A DNA stretch of 64,000 nt. Source: JACSRF01 sp964504445. GTDB lineage: Bacteria > Chloroflexota > Anaerolineae > Promineifilales > Promineifilaceae. The position numbers and the translations under genes are program-made. The notes below the pieces were generated by a model. The model saw only the letters and a program-made list of their open reading frames with translations, was not told the origin of the DNA and made no database searches. Shown one piece after another: positions 27,261 through 35,865 of the stretch (positions are counted from its first letter, which is position 1; the number at the start of each line of letters is the position of its first letter). Where the stretch lies: positions 4,736-68,735 of the forward strand of contig CAZDEO010000022.1 of assembly GCA_964504445.1 (NCBI GenBank), given 5' to 3'.

Positions 27261-30200
27261 TTAACGGGTAATGGTGAAGAGGGGGACGCGGTTGTCTGGA
27301 TAAGGGGCAACGGCCGTTGCCCTCCTAGCTACCAACTGCGGAAACTGCTCCCCCAAATTTTCATACCAACCCACCAGCACCCGGTACTCCCCAGCTGCCA
27401 GGGTGGACAAGTCCAGTGTCACCGCATCGGGTACAACTTCCGTAGGCAGCCATTGGCTAGTGGGATAACTGTTAGCCTGAGGCATGGCATCGTTCTGGGC
27501 CACAAGCTGCCCCTGAGCATTCAGCACGTGCACAAAGCGGGTGTAGTTCCGCGCCATCGTTGCCAACCCCTGCCAATAGAGGGTCAGGGTCACGGCCGTT
27601 TCCATTTCCACCAACTCATACCCTTGAAGAGCGAACACCGGCATCTCCTCAGCCAAGAAAACGGCCGTTGCCCCCGTCACCCCCTCCGGCAAAGCAAACA
27701 ACCGCTCATTTTCCACAAACCGCCACACCTGCCCCGTCTGCTCCAGCCTGCCCAGCCGCCGATACAATACCGACTCCCCGCCAATCTCATACAACTGCGC
27801 CATCAGCGCTACCCGTTCCGGCATATTCTGCGGCAGCGCCATAGCCAGCCAATCATCCACCCACACCCCCGGCAGCCACAAGCTGCTGGGCAAAAAGCCA
27901 TATCCCGGCTGCGTGTCAAAATGGGTGCGCAAATTGCCCGCCTCATCCAGCAGGCGCAAAGAGACGTTGTAGTTTTGGCTTAACGGCCGTGCCGTCCCCC
28001 ACGCCAACTGCACCGCCAGCCAGCCAGCCCCAGCCTGCACCATAACCGGCTTCACATCCAGCTCCCCGGTTATCTCAGACCGCTCACTATTTGCCGCCAG
28101 CACCCGCACCGGACGCAAATACAACGCCCCCCGCCGCAAGCCAGAAGAGGTCAATGCCCCATAAGGCGGCAAATCTCCCACCTGCAGGCGGAGAACATAC
28201 AAACCGGGCGGCGCATTTTCGGGAATAGTCAGCGCATACGCCCAAAACGATTCCTGGCGCAGCGGCAGCGCGCGCGCTACAGGCATAGCCGCCGCTTCGT
28301 CCCAGCGCAGCGCTGCCGGCGTCAGCAGCGCCATTTCCGTAAAATACCCCTCCAGCCCACTGGCAGTCATTTGCACTGTCAGGGTTTCTCCGGGGGCTAC
28401 CGTTTCCCGGTCATAGCGGTATTCGTGCAGCGTAGCCCCGTTGCTAAAGGGAATCCCCGCAGGCGCGTGATGCAGGTAGCCCATTTGGGCAAAATCCCAG
28501 GTCAAATCGGTGTTGGCCAGGGTGGGTTGGGGCCACAGCCAGGCCACCAGTGCCAGCCCGGCTATCCCCGCCAACGCCAACATCCATTGTCGCCACAACG
28601 GCCGTTTCCCCCGCCACAGTAGCCCCAAAACCAGCGCCAATGCCCCCAGCGAGACCCCCTCTGCCGCCAGGCGCAGGGGCGTGCGCGCCAGGCGCAGCGT
28701 CACCGTGTGGTTACCCGGTGGCAAGTCCAGGGCGATGAGGCCGCTGCCCGGCGACGGCCGTATCGCCACCGCCGCGCCATCCACCTGCGCCCCCCAGCCG
28801 GGCCAGTGCAGGGTAGTAAATTGCACCGTGCTGGGGGCAACGGCCGTTACCCGCCACACCTGCTGCGTCGTCGAAAAGCGCACCAATTCACTGCCCGCCA
28901 ACTCTCCCACCAAGGCCCGCACCTCGTGCCGCTGCCCCCTGTTTAACCATTGGCTGGTGTAAGGGCGGGGCGTCACCGTGGGCGGCAAATATTCTGCGCT
29001 CACCGTGGTGCCAATGTTGCCCGTAAACCATTCATATTGGGCCAGCTTTTCCGCCGTCACGTCGGCATCGGTCAGGGGTAAATGGTCAGGGCGCAGCGCC
29101 CCCAGCCCGCTGGCAGCCAGCAGCGCCACCACCAGCGGCGCCACCACCCGTCTAGGTGGCAACAGCGCCAGTCCCCCCGCCGCCAGCGCTGCGGCAAAAG
29201 CCTGCACCGACAAAAAGCGCCACGGGAACTGGGTAAAGGGCAGCAGGGGCAAATGGTCCCACAACGACCGTGACAGCGGCGTGATCATGAAGGTGGCAAC
29301 GAGCAGGGTTAGTATGGTGAAGAGCAGGGGGGCAGAAGAGTGGAGGAGCAGAGGAGCAGGAGAACGCTTTCCTCTTGTTTTGGCTATCAAGATAACCAGG
29401 CCCAGCACGGCCGTTGCCGCCTGCACCAGCCCCATGCGAAAAGCCCTGCCCCCCGCCACGTCATAGTCAAAGAAAAAGCCGCCCTGTACCAAATCTGCGC
29501 CGCGAAAATGGTTGCTGTAATGAAAATACCCCTCCGTTACCGGACCAAGCTGCGCCAGCGACTGCTCGCCCAGGGCGGGCACAAAAAACCAGGCCGCCAG
29601 CGCCAGACCCAGCAGCAAAGCCATCGCCAGGGGCAAGAAATTAGCGCTGGCAAACCGAAAAGTGGCCCTTGGCCCTTGACCCTTGACCCTTGACCATTTC
29701 AGCAAAATGTAAAGCAGCAGGAAAGGGGAAAAAATGAGCGCAGAGATGTTGTGGCTTAACACCAGGGCGGCATAGGCCAGGGCCAGCCCGGCCACCGCCC
29801 GCCCTTTGCCGGGCGCGGCCTGCTCCGCGCCAATTACCCCATCGGCGGCCAAAAGGAGCCAGGGATACCAGGCCATGGCCCAAAACTCGGCCAGGGAGTC
29901 GCCGCGCACGTACACGTTGACCATGTGGAAGGGGGCAAAGGTATAGGCAACGGCCGTTACCATCCCCACCCACTTGCTTTTAAACCAGCGCCGCGCCAGG
30001 CCAAACATACCCCCCGCCGCCACCACAAACCCGGCTACCTGGGCGGCTTTAATCGCCCCCACGTAGCTAAAACCCATGAAGCGGAAAACGGCCGTGATGT
30101 AAATGGAAAGCGGCGCATAAAAGTTAAAAAAGGGATACCCATACCCATAATTGGCATCCCGCATCCAGCGCACCGGAAAATGCCCATCCCGCAGCGCCGT

Positions 30201-30353
30201 TTCCAACTGCTGCACCCGTTGCAGCAAAAAAGGGCTGTCCCCGCCGCCGCGGGTATTCAGCAGCCCTGGCTCTGCCAGCAAAGGGAAAGCGGCTGCCAGC
30301 GCCAACACGCCAACAGCCGCCACAAACCAGTTAAATCGCTTCCCGGCCAACAA
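27261..30353 (-). CDS. Very large membrane protein, PTPS-related/GT-C-like family
   Basis: 1030 aa. About 12 N-terminal hydrophobic segments with YGYGYPFFNFYAPLSIY and NVYVRGDSLAEFWAMAWYPW, typical of the family annotated as 6-pyruvoyl-tetrahydropterin synthase-related membrane proteins, which resemble GT-C glycosyltransferases. A long periplasmic part with several beta domains follows, the last two sharing TSQWLPTEVV- and WLPGVWVDDWL-like motifs with neighbouring membrane proteins. It probably begins at one of two adjacent TTG codons (AGG upstream). In-frame 7-bp arrays lie in two loops. The likely role is transfer of sugars from polyprenyl carriers; the substrate is unknown. Confidence 0.8.
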   Translation of the reverse strand: MLAGKRFNWFVAAVGVLALAAAFPLLAEPGLLNTRGGGDSPFLLQRVQQLETALRDGHFPVRWMRDANYGYGYPFFNFYAPLSIYITAVFRFMGFSYVGAIKAAQVAGFVVAAGGMFGLARRWFKSKWVGMVTAVAYTFAPFHMVNVYVRGDSLAEFWAMAWYPWLLLAADGVIGAEQAAPGKGRAVAGLALAYAALVLSHNISALIFSPFLLLYILLKWSRVKGQGPRATFRFASANFLPLAMALLLGLALAAWFFVPALGEQSLAQLGPVTEGYFHYSNHFRGADLVQGGFFFDYDVAGGRAFRMGLVQAATAVLGLVILIAKTRGKRSPAPLLLHSSAPLLFTILTLLVATFMITPLSRSLWDHLPLLPFTQFPWRFLSVQAFAAALAAGGLALLPPRRVVAPLVVALLAASGLGALRPDHLPLTDADVTAEKLAQYEWFTGNIGTTVSAEYLPPTVTPRPYTSQWLNRGQRHEVRALVGELAGSELVRFSTTQQVWRVTAVAPSTVQFTTLHWPGWGAQVDGAAVAIRPSPGSGLIALDLPPGNHTVTLRLARTPLRLAAEGVSLGALALVLGLLWRGKRPLWRQWMLALAGIAGLALVAWLWPQPTLANTDLTWDFAQMGYLHHAPAGIPFSNGATLHEYRYDRETVAPGETLTVQMTASGLEGYFTEMALLTPAALRWDEAAAMPVARALPLRQESFWAYALTIPENAPPGLYVLRLQVGDLPPYGALTSSGLRRGALYLRPVRVLAANSERSEITGELDVKPVMVQAGAGWLAVQLAWGTARPLSQNYNVSLRLLDEAGNLRTHFDTQPGYGFLPSSLWLPGVWVDDWLAMALPQNMPERVALMAQLYEIGGESVLYRRLGRLEQTGQVWRFVENERLFALPEGVTGATAVFLAEEMPVFALQGYELVEMETAVTLTLYWQGLATMARNYTRFVHVLNAQGQLVAQNDAMPQANSYPTSQWLPTEVVPDAVTLDLSTLAAGEYRVLVGWYENLGEQFPQLVARRATAVAPYPDNRVPLFTITR
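29322..29357. repeat. Degenerate GA-rich heptamer-like array, in frame
   Basis: GAGCAGG, GGGGCAG, AAGAGTG, GAGGAGC, AGAGGAG. The 7-bp period is recognisable but loose. It encodes SPAPLLLHSSAPLL on the minus strand. A reverse-complement-like sequence occurs at 39352-39392 in another membrane-protein gene. Confidence 0.45.
29664..29698. repeat. Heptamer array, 5 units, in frame
   Basis: GGCCCTT twice, GACCCTT twice, GACCATT, exact 7-bp period, in a loop between membrane segments of the 1030-aa protein (VKGQGPRA). Confidence 0.75.
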
Positions 30354-30380
30354 GCACCTGAGAGACAGGGTAGCCCTGCG

Positions 30381-31688
30381 CTAGGCCCGTCGCAGCACGG
30401 CAAACAGCAGCACGCCTAGCAGCAGCACCGCCACAACCATGACCGCCAGACCCACCCAGGCAAAGGAGCCGCCCTCGTCAGCTGCCGCCGGTTCCGGGGC
30501 GGTGGTGGGCACAACGGCCGTTGGCAGTTCTGTGTTGCTGGCAACCGTGTCCGGGCTAGACGTGTCCGTGCTGGTAATTTCCCCCCGGGGTGGTATCCGG
30601 CTGCCAAACTCCAGGCCCACCGTTTTGCCCTCTTCCACATTAATGGCCGCGCTGGCGGCCGTGGTCATTTCCAACGCGCCGGGCACAATTTGCGTGACCT
30701 GGTACGTCCCTGTGGGCACGCCCTCAAAGCAAAACGGCGACTCTTCTCCGGTAGAAATGGTCTCGCCAATCCGTACCTCTGCGCTGGCTACGCTAAAGGT
30801 CACGCCCGCCATATACCCTTCGTTCTCATCGCGTACGCCGTTGCCGTTTTCATCCGCAAAGGCATTCACGCACACGCGGCCCCCTGTTGGCGTAGGGGAG
30901 GGCGTCACCGTAGGCGTGTTGGTGGGCGTGGGCGTAAATTCCGGCGTGGGCGTGGCCGTGGGCGGCACAGGCGTATTGGTTGCTGGTGGGGGCGGAGGAG
31001 GGGTGTTCGTGGGTGGCGGGCCTACTTCCACCAACTGGGCGGCATCATAATAGGTGTCCAGGAACTTGTAGCATTGATTGACGCCACGCACAGCCCAATC
31101 AGCCGAAGTAAAGACCGTGATGGTGTTCCCCGTTGCGGTAGCTTGTACCGAGAAACGCACCCACTGGTCATGGGCGTTGCCCGCTGTGCCCCACACCACA
31201 TCCCCATCCGACCAAAGGCCGCTGCCGTTGGGGTCAATGCCGGCGCGAATGTTCATATTCAGGCCGGTATACGAAGGGGCGGGCGCCCCTTCCATAGCGC
31301 CACGCCCGCGGGCGTAGAAGGAAAACTCGTAGGTAGCCCCTGGCGTCACGCTCACGTTTTGCCACATACCGGCTGACCAGGTGTCCCAATTGTTACCAAT
31401 GTATTGGGAACTGCTGCCTTCGTACACAAAATCGGTGGCCTGCCCCCAGCGGGGTAGCTTCCAGTAACCGTTGGTGCAGTCGCCAAAGAGGTCTGGGGTG
31501 CTTTCGCGGTGCCAGCGGATCCAATCTTGCGCCCCGCCGTTGTTGCTCGCCGGGTAGGGGGCCTCGAAGCCAGGGTTTTTGAGCAAGTTGGCGCCTTGGG
31601 CCTGCACGGCCGTTGCCCCCTCACGCGGCGCAGCAAAAAATAGCGCCAGCATCATTACAACAAACAACACGAAACTCATCTTTCTCAT
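30381..31688 (-). CDS. Surface protein: carbohydrate-binding-like, Thr-Pro linker, SdrD-B-like domain, TM anchor
   Basis: 435 aa. Signal peptide (MRKMSFVLFVVMMLALFF), then a jelly-roll module starting NLLKNPGFEAPYP (~33-220), which is usual for carbohydrate-binding modules. A Pro/Thr linker (~222-270) precedes an SdrD-B/Cna-B-like domain with FADENGNGVRDENEGYMAGV (~275-345), then a Thr/Pro stalk and one C-terminal membrane helix with Arg-Arg-Ala end. AAGGTGAT precedes the ATG. It shares the B-like domain with the next gene downstream and is probably displayed on the cell surface. Confidence 0.8.
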   Translation of the reverse strand: MRKMSFVLFVVMMLALFFAAPREGATAVQAQGANLLKNPGFEAPYPASNNGGAQDWIRWHRESTPDLFGDCTNGYWKLPRWGQATDFVYEGSSSQYIGNNWDTWSAGMWQNVSVTPGATYEFSFYARGRGAMEGAPAPSYTGLNMNIRAGIDPNGSGLWSDGDVVWGTAGNAHDQWVRFSVQATATGNTITVFTSADWAVRGVNQCYKFLDTYYDAAQLVEVGPPPTNTPPPPPPATNTPVPPTATPTPEFTPTPTNTPTVTPSPTPTGGRVCVNAFADENGNGVRDENEGYMAGVTFSVASAEVRIGETISTGEESPFCFEGVPTGTYQVTQIVPGALEMTTAASAAINVEEGKTVGLEFGSRIPPRGEITSTDTSSPDTVASNTELPTAVVPTTAPEPAAADEGGSFAWVGLAVMVVAVLLLGVLLFAVLRRA

Positions 31689-31701
31689 AACATCACCTTG
31701 T

Positions 31702-31757
31702 AACGAGTAATGAACAATTCACAATTTATTGTTCATTATTCATTGTTCACTCTCAAC
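31702..31757. repeat. Heptamer array, 8 units, spanning a stop codon
   Basis: AACGAGT, AATGAAC, AATTCAC, AATTTAT, TGTTCAT, TATTCAT, TGTTCAC, TCTCAAC. It contains the stop codon of the LysM protein gene. AATGAACAAT and ATTGTTCATT also form a perfect 10-bp inverted repeat. Confidence 0.7.
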
Positions 31758-32602
31758 TGTTTCCAAATCAACAAGAATATCACACCCACCAGCAAGATCA
31801 TAGCGACTAATGCGGCGGCCCAAAAGATTGCGCCGGGGTTCCATGTGGCAGTTGTAGGCTGGGGCGTAGAGTTAGTGTCTGGAGTTGGCATGTTAGAGGC
31901 CGGGATTACGGCCGTTGCCCCCGCTGCCGGGCGCACATAACTGCCAAAAGCCAGTTGCGCCACGCTGCCCACCTGCAAACTAATGGCCCAATCACCATCA
32001 GTTGTTAGCACCTCTTGCGCATTAACGGAGCGGGTCACGTGGTAGGCGCCCCCGCGCAGCCCCTCAATGCAGTGCGGCTCCGAGACACCATCAGTGATGT
32101 AGTTGGCGACTACGGCCGTCGCGTCATACACGGTAAAGGCCACCCCTGGGCGCAGCCCTTCACCGGCATCATGCACCCCATTCCGGTTATCGTCGTGGAA
32201 GGCCAGCAGGCAAACGGCCGTGCGCGGTGGCAGTACGGTAGGGCGCGGCGTCGGCGGCGGCAGCGTCGCCGTGGGCACAGGGGGCACGGTGGGCGTGGCG
32301 GGCGGCTCCACCACGCCTACAATCAACAAATCTCCGGGCCGGATGAGGGTGTTCTCCGTCAGCCCCTCATTCAGCGCCAGCAGTTCGGCAAAAGTCAGCC
32401 CATGCCGCCCGGCAATCCACCACAGCGAATCATTGGGCTGCACCACCGCATAGATGATGCCGTTGGCATCCGGCGTAGACGTGGGCAGCGGCGGCTCTTG
32501 GCCCAACGCTGGCGCTGCCAGTAAAAATAACAACAAGATTGAGACGAAAGATGGAAATTTGAAAAGTGAACCCCTCTTCAATCTCCGCTTCTTATTTTCC
32601 AA
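31736..32602 (-). CDS. LysM-domain surface protein with SdrD-B-like domain and TM anchor
   Basis: 288 aa from a proposed TTG start, which has GGAG eight bases upstream and overlaps the preceding gene by eleven bases. Layout: basic N-terminus, signal sequence (SILLLFLLAAPALG), LysM domain (IIYAVVQPNDSLWWIAGRHG ... LIRPGDLLIV, ~50-95), Pro-rich linker, SdrD-B/Cna-B-like domain (FHDDNRNGVHDAGEG, ~130-200), Thr-Pro stalk and one membrane helix. LysM binds N-acetylglucosamine polymers. A TTG seven codons later is an alternative start. Extending upstream to an ATG would give residues that merely shadow the neighbouring gene. Confidence 0.75.
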   Translation of the reverse strand: MENKKRRLKRGSLFKFPSFVSILLLFLLAAPALGQEPPLPTSTPDANGIIYAVVQPNDSLWWIAGRHGLTFAELLALNEGLTENTLIRPGDLLIVGVVEPPATPTVPPVPTATLPPPTPRPTVLPPRTAVCLLAFHDDNRNGVHDAGEGLRPGVAFTVYDATAVVANYITDGVSEPHCIEGLRGGAYHVTRSVNAQEVLTTDGDWAISLQVGSVAQLAFGSYVRPAAGATAVIPASNMPTPDTNSTPQPTTATWNPGAIFWAAALVAMILLVGVIFLLIWKQLRVNNE

Positions 32603-34592
32603 TATCCACTCTCCAGCTATCGCCCGCCGCACGGCCGTTGCCATCCACCAACGGCAGGCGAGTTTGCGCGGCGTCATACAGGCCCACCAGCACATAATGA
32701 ACAGTTGGGTCGAAGCTGGCGGGTAAGGGGATAGTGCGCCGCTCATGCAGTTGTAAACCGGGCCGCCACCAGTCAGACGGCCACAGCCCACTGGCCGGTG
32801 GTGCGTCGTCTTGGGCCACCAGCCCGTCAGGGCCAACCAGGTGCACAAAGGCGGTGAGCGGGGGGACAACGGCCGTTTCCGCCAGCCAAATCAAATCTAC
32901 CTGCACCCCTCCATCATACAAAACAGCCTGCGCAGCTTGCAACTGCAGCAAGCCGCCAAAGATGGCCTGTGGTGGCAGCGGCTGCGCTTCATGCACCCGG
33001 TAGGTGGCGTACAGCGGGTAGGCCTCCGGTTCCAGGTCGCCCCGCGCCAGGGGGCCAGCTTCTACCCAAACCAGCGCCCTAGGCGGCAGTGCCTCTTGCA
33101 CAAAATCAACATTACCATAGGGCCACACAAACAAGTGCGCGGGCAGGGGCAGCGGCGCGGGCAGCCCCGCTTCTGACAAATAGCGGTCTACGTTGGGGTT
33201 CATCACCAAAAAGGGCAGCGAGGGCCAGCCAGACCAGTACCGTTCATCCACAAAAAAGGTGGTATTGGGGCCGTCCTGGTTCATGCGCTCGGCCAGGGTG
33301 CGGGCAGCCTGCTCAAAGAGGTAGCCGGTGTCGGGGCTGCGGCTGTAATGGGCATAATCGCGCACGGTAACGGCCGTGCTGCCCACCAGCAGCAGCGCCA
33401 CCACCAGCGCCGCCAGCCAGGGCCGCCGCAGCCAATCCGCTATCTGGGCTAACCCCAGGGCGGGTAAAATGACGACGGCGGGCAATACGCCAGCCGCGCG
33501 CAAAAAATGAGGCGTATCCGCAGCTAAAATTGTTGGCCCCAGCATAATACCCACCCAAAGCAGCAGCACCCCTGCCGCCGGACGCCGCCAGTAGCGCAAG
33601 CACCACACCACGCCCAAGAGAAAGGGTAGCGCCATCAACAGGTCGAACACGGGACGCCCCGCCGGGTTATGGCGCAAAATGGGGTCGCCGCGCCAGACAA
33701 ACATGCCCAACGCCGCTCCCGTCTGGCGCAGCAGCGTGCCCCACAGGTCGCCACCGTTAACGGCCGTATTCCACACCGACACTTGCCCGGTACGCCCCAG
33801 CAAGATCTCTGGCTGTTGGGCAGCTAATAGCGCGAAGGGAAACAGGGTAACGGCCGTGCCGAGGGCGAAGAATAGGTAATCCATAATCCGTGAGCCGTAA
33901 TCCGTAATCCGTGAGCCGTAATCCGTAATCCGTGAGCCATGAGCGGTGTGCGGTGAGTGCTTATTGCGCTGATACCTGGCGCCTGACGCCTGATTTCTGA
34001 CCTTCAAATACAAGGCAATGGCGACCAGCAAAACCGGCGTAAACCGGGCCGCCAAATAGGTGTAAAAGGTTGCTCCATACACCAGCCCCGCGGCCAGCCA
34101 CAGCCAGCCATTGCGCCGCCGGTACGCCCGCGTGCCCAGCCAAAAGGTCAGCCCGAGCAAGGGAGCCAGCAGAATGACCCGCAGCCCGATGCGGCTGAGG
34201 TGTATGGGCCACAAGGTAATGGCCCACAGCACTGCCGCCAGCAGCCCGACTCGCCGCCCAAACCATTCTTTTGCCAGCAGGTAAACCACCAGGGTGGTCA
34301 GGCTGCCCGCTAGCGCCGCGCCCAGGCGCACGGCCAACGCGCTGCGGCCCAACAGGGAAATGGCCCCGGCGGTCAGGTAGATGTAGGCTGGTTCACGGCC
34401 GTTATTGGCCGCAAAAAAGAGGGTGTGCTCCCCTTCCAGCACGCGCAAGGCGTCCAGGCCGTTGGTTGCCTCGTCGCGGTACAGCCCCGGCGGCCAGTCG
34501 CCCAGCTGCCAGAAACGCAGGAAAACGGCCGTAGCCAATACCCACAACAACAAAGCCCACCCCAACCGCGGTGAGCTTACCCTTCGTTCCAT
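32592..34592 (-). CDS. GT39/PMT-like glycosyltransferase membrane protein
   Basis: 666 aa. GT-C-fold protein-mannosyltransferase-like: an acidic loop after helix 1 (YRDEATNGLDA), then many hydrophobic segments and a soluble C-terminal beta domain. The ArnT/PMT family moves sugars from polyprenyl-phosphate to proteins or lipids at the outer membrane face. The second Met is chosen because AAGGA lies six bases upstream. Residues ~195-240 form an unusual insertion, with the heptapeptide GSRITDY repeated almost three times, encoded by a 12-unit 7-bp array. Overlaps the LysM gene at its 3' end, so they are likely coupled. Confidence 0.82.
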   Translation of the reverse strand: MERRVSSPRLGWALLLWVLATAVFLRFWQLGDWPPGLYRDEATNGLDALRVLEGEHTLFFAANNGREPAYIYLTAGAISLLGRSALAVRLGAALAGSLTTLVVYLLAKEWFGRRVGLLAAVLWAITLWPIHLSRIGLRVILLAPLLGLTFWLGTRAYRRRNGWLWLAAGLVYGATFYTYLAARFTPVLLVAIALYLKVRNQASGARYQRNKHSPHTAHGSRITDYGSRITDYGSRIMDYLFFALGTAVTLFPFALLAAQQPEILLGRTGQVSVWNTAVNGGDLWGTLLRQTGAALGMFVWRGDPILRHNPAGRPVFDLLMALPFLLGVVWCLRYWRRPAAGVLLLWVGIMLGPTILAADTPHFLRAAGVLPAVVILPALGLAQIADWLRRPWLAALVVALLLVGSTAVTVRDYAHYSRSPDTGYLFEQAARTLAERMNQDGPNTTFFVDERYWSGWPSLPFLVMNPNVDRYLSEAGLPAPLPLPAHLFVWPYGNVDFVQEALPPRALVWVEAGPLARGDLEPEAYPLYATYRVHEAQPLPPQAIFGGLLQLQAAQAVLYDGGVQVDLIWLAETAVVPPLTAFVHLVGPDGLVAQDDAPPASGLWPSDWWRPGLQLHERRTIPLPASFDPTVHYVLVGLYDAAQTRLPLVDGNGRAAGDSWRVDIGK
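33874..33957. repeat. Heptamer array, 12 units, in frame
   Basis: CCGTAAT CCGTAAT CCGTGAG recurs as a 21-bp higher-order unit, flanked by AGGTAAT, CCATAAT, CCATGAG, CGGTGTG and CGGTGAG. 84 bp is a multiple of three; it is translated as the repeated heptapeptide GSRITDY in the PMT-like protein. Confidence 0.9.
33968..34002. repeat. Heptamer array, 5 units, in frame
   Basis: GCTGATA, CCTGGCG, CCTGACG, CCTGATT, TCTGACC with exact 7-bp period, eleven bases from the preceding array in the same gene (QASGARYQ). Confidence 0.75.
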
Positions 34593-34752
34593 GTTCATTC
34601 CTTGCGCTTGCCAGCTTGTAAGTTTGCTTGTCAGGCTAATTCCCTGAATGCTGAATCGCTAATAGGCTATTTGTCAAAGCGGGGCAAGTATAGCAAAATA
34701 CCCAAGAGCCTGCGAACATGGTACGCCTGCCCGCATACTCGCACACTCACCT

Positions 34753-35865
34753 ATGCGCATTCTAATGTTGTCTAAAGCCTGCCTGGTCGGGCCTTATCAG
34801 CGAAAGCTAGAAGAGATTGCCCGCTTTGATGACGTGGAACTGTTGGTGGTGGTGCCGCCATTCTGGAATGACCCCGCTGGGCGCGTGGATTTGGAGCGCA
34901 ATTATACCCAAGGCTACCGGCTGGTGGTTGACCCGATACGTTGGAACGGCCGTTACCACCTGCACTACTACCCCCTTTTACCCCGCCGCCTGGCCGAATT
35001 TCGGCCCCACATCGTACACATTGACGAAGAGCCATATAATTTTGCTACCTGGCAAGCCCTGCGGCAGGCCAAAGCGGTGGGGGCGCAAGCCCTCTTCTTT
35101 AGCTGGCAAAATCTGCACCGTCGCTATCCTTTCCCCTTTAGCCTGCTGGAAAAGCAGGTACTGGCAGGGGTAGACTATGCCCTGATGGGCAACCGCGAAG
35201 CAGTAGCTGTGTGGCAGGCCAAAGGCTACCCGGGACCTTACCGGGTCATCCCGCAGTTTGGCGTAGACCCAGCCCTTTACCACCTGCCACCGCAGCGGCT
35301 AGAGCGGGCGGTATTCACCATCGGCTGCGCAAACCGCCGGTTGGTGTATGAAAAGGGAGAAGATCTCGTGCTGCGGGCCGCCGCTACGCTGCCCGGCTCA
35401 TGGCAAATTCACATTGCCGGAGAAGGCCCCGCTAAGCCGGAACTGGTAAAATTAGCTCATTCGTTGAACATTGCGGACCGGGTACTCTTTGGTGGTAATA
35501 TTGCTTCGGGGCAAATGCCCGGTTATTTACAACAGCTAGACGTATTGGTGCTGGCCTCGCGCACGCGCCCCAATTGGAAGGAACAGTTTGGCCGGGTGCT
35601 GGTGGAGGCGATGGCGTGTGGAACGGCCGTCGTTGGGGCAGACAGCGGCGAAATCCCCCACGTAATAGGCGACGCCGGTCTGGTATTCCCCGAAGGCGAT
35701 GTTGGCGTTCTGCGTGATCACCTGCTGCGACTCATGCAGTCACCGGCTGAAAGGGAAACCTTGGGGCAAAAAGGGCGACAGCGCGTGCTGGCGCAATACA
35801 CCCAGGCCCAAATTGCGGCCCAAACCGTCGCCGTTTATCGTGAAATGTTAAAGCCTACCCTATGA
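34753..35865 (+). CDS. Glycosyltransferase family 4 protein
   Basis: 370 aa, GT-B fold. N-terminal Rossmann start MRILMLSKACLVGPYQRK; C-terminal donor domain with IHIAGEGPAKPELVKLA, GQMPGYLQQLDVLVLASRT and the E-x7-E-like segment EQFGRVLVEAMACGTAVVGADSGEIP. Transfers a nucleotide-activated sugar, probably to a lipid-linked or cell-envelope glycan. It is first of a four-gene run with 4-bp overlaps. No good Shine-Dalgarno sequence is seen. Confidence 0.92.
   Translation: MRILMLSKACLVGPYQRKLEEIARFDDVELLVVVPPFWNDPAGRVDLERNYTQGYRLVVDPIRWNGRYHLHYYPLLPRRLAEFRPHIVHIDEEPYNFATWQALRQAKAVGAQALFFSWQNLHRRYPFPFSLLEKQVLAGVDYALMGNREAVAVWQAKGYPGPYRVIPQFGVDPALYHLPPQRLERAVFTIGCANRRLVYEKGEDLVLRAAATLPGSWQIHIAGEGPAKPELVKLAHSLNIADRVLFGGNIASGQMPGYLQQLDVLVLASRTRPNWKEQFGRVLVEAMACGTAVVGADSGEIPHVIGDAGLVFPEGDVGVLRDHLLRLMQSPAERETLGQKGRQRVLAQYTQAQIAAQTVAVYREMLKPTL

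Noticed and set aside
32603..32869. N-terminal extension of the LysM protein
   Set aside because: Those 89 codons are an out-of-frame shadow of the PMT-like gene, and a signal peptide begins right after the proposed TTG start.
33874..33957. Possible CRISPR array
   Set aside because: Units are contiguous 7-mers with no spacers, lie in frame within a gene, and no cas genes are present.
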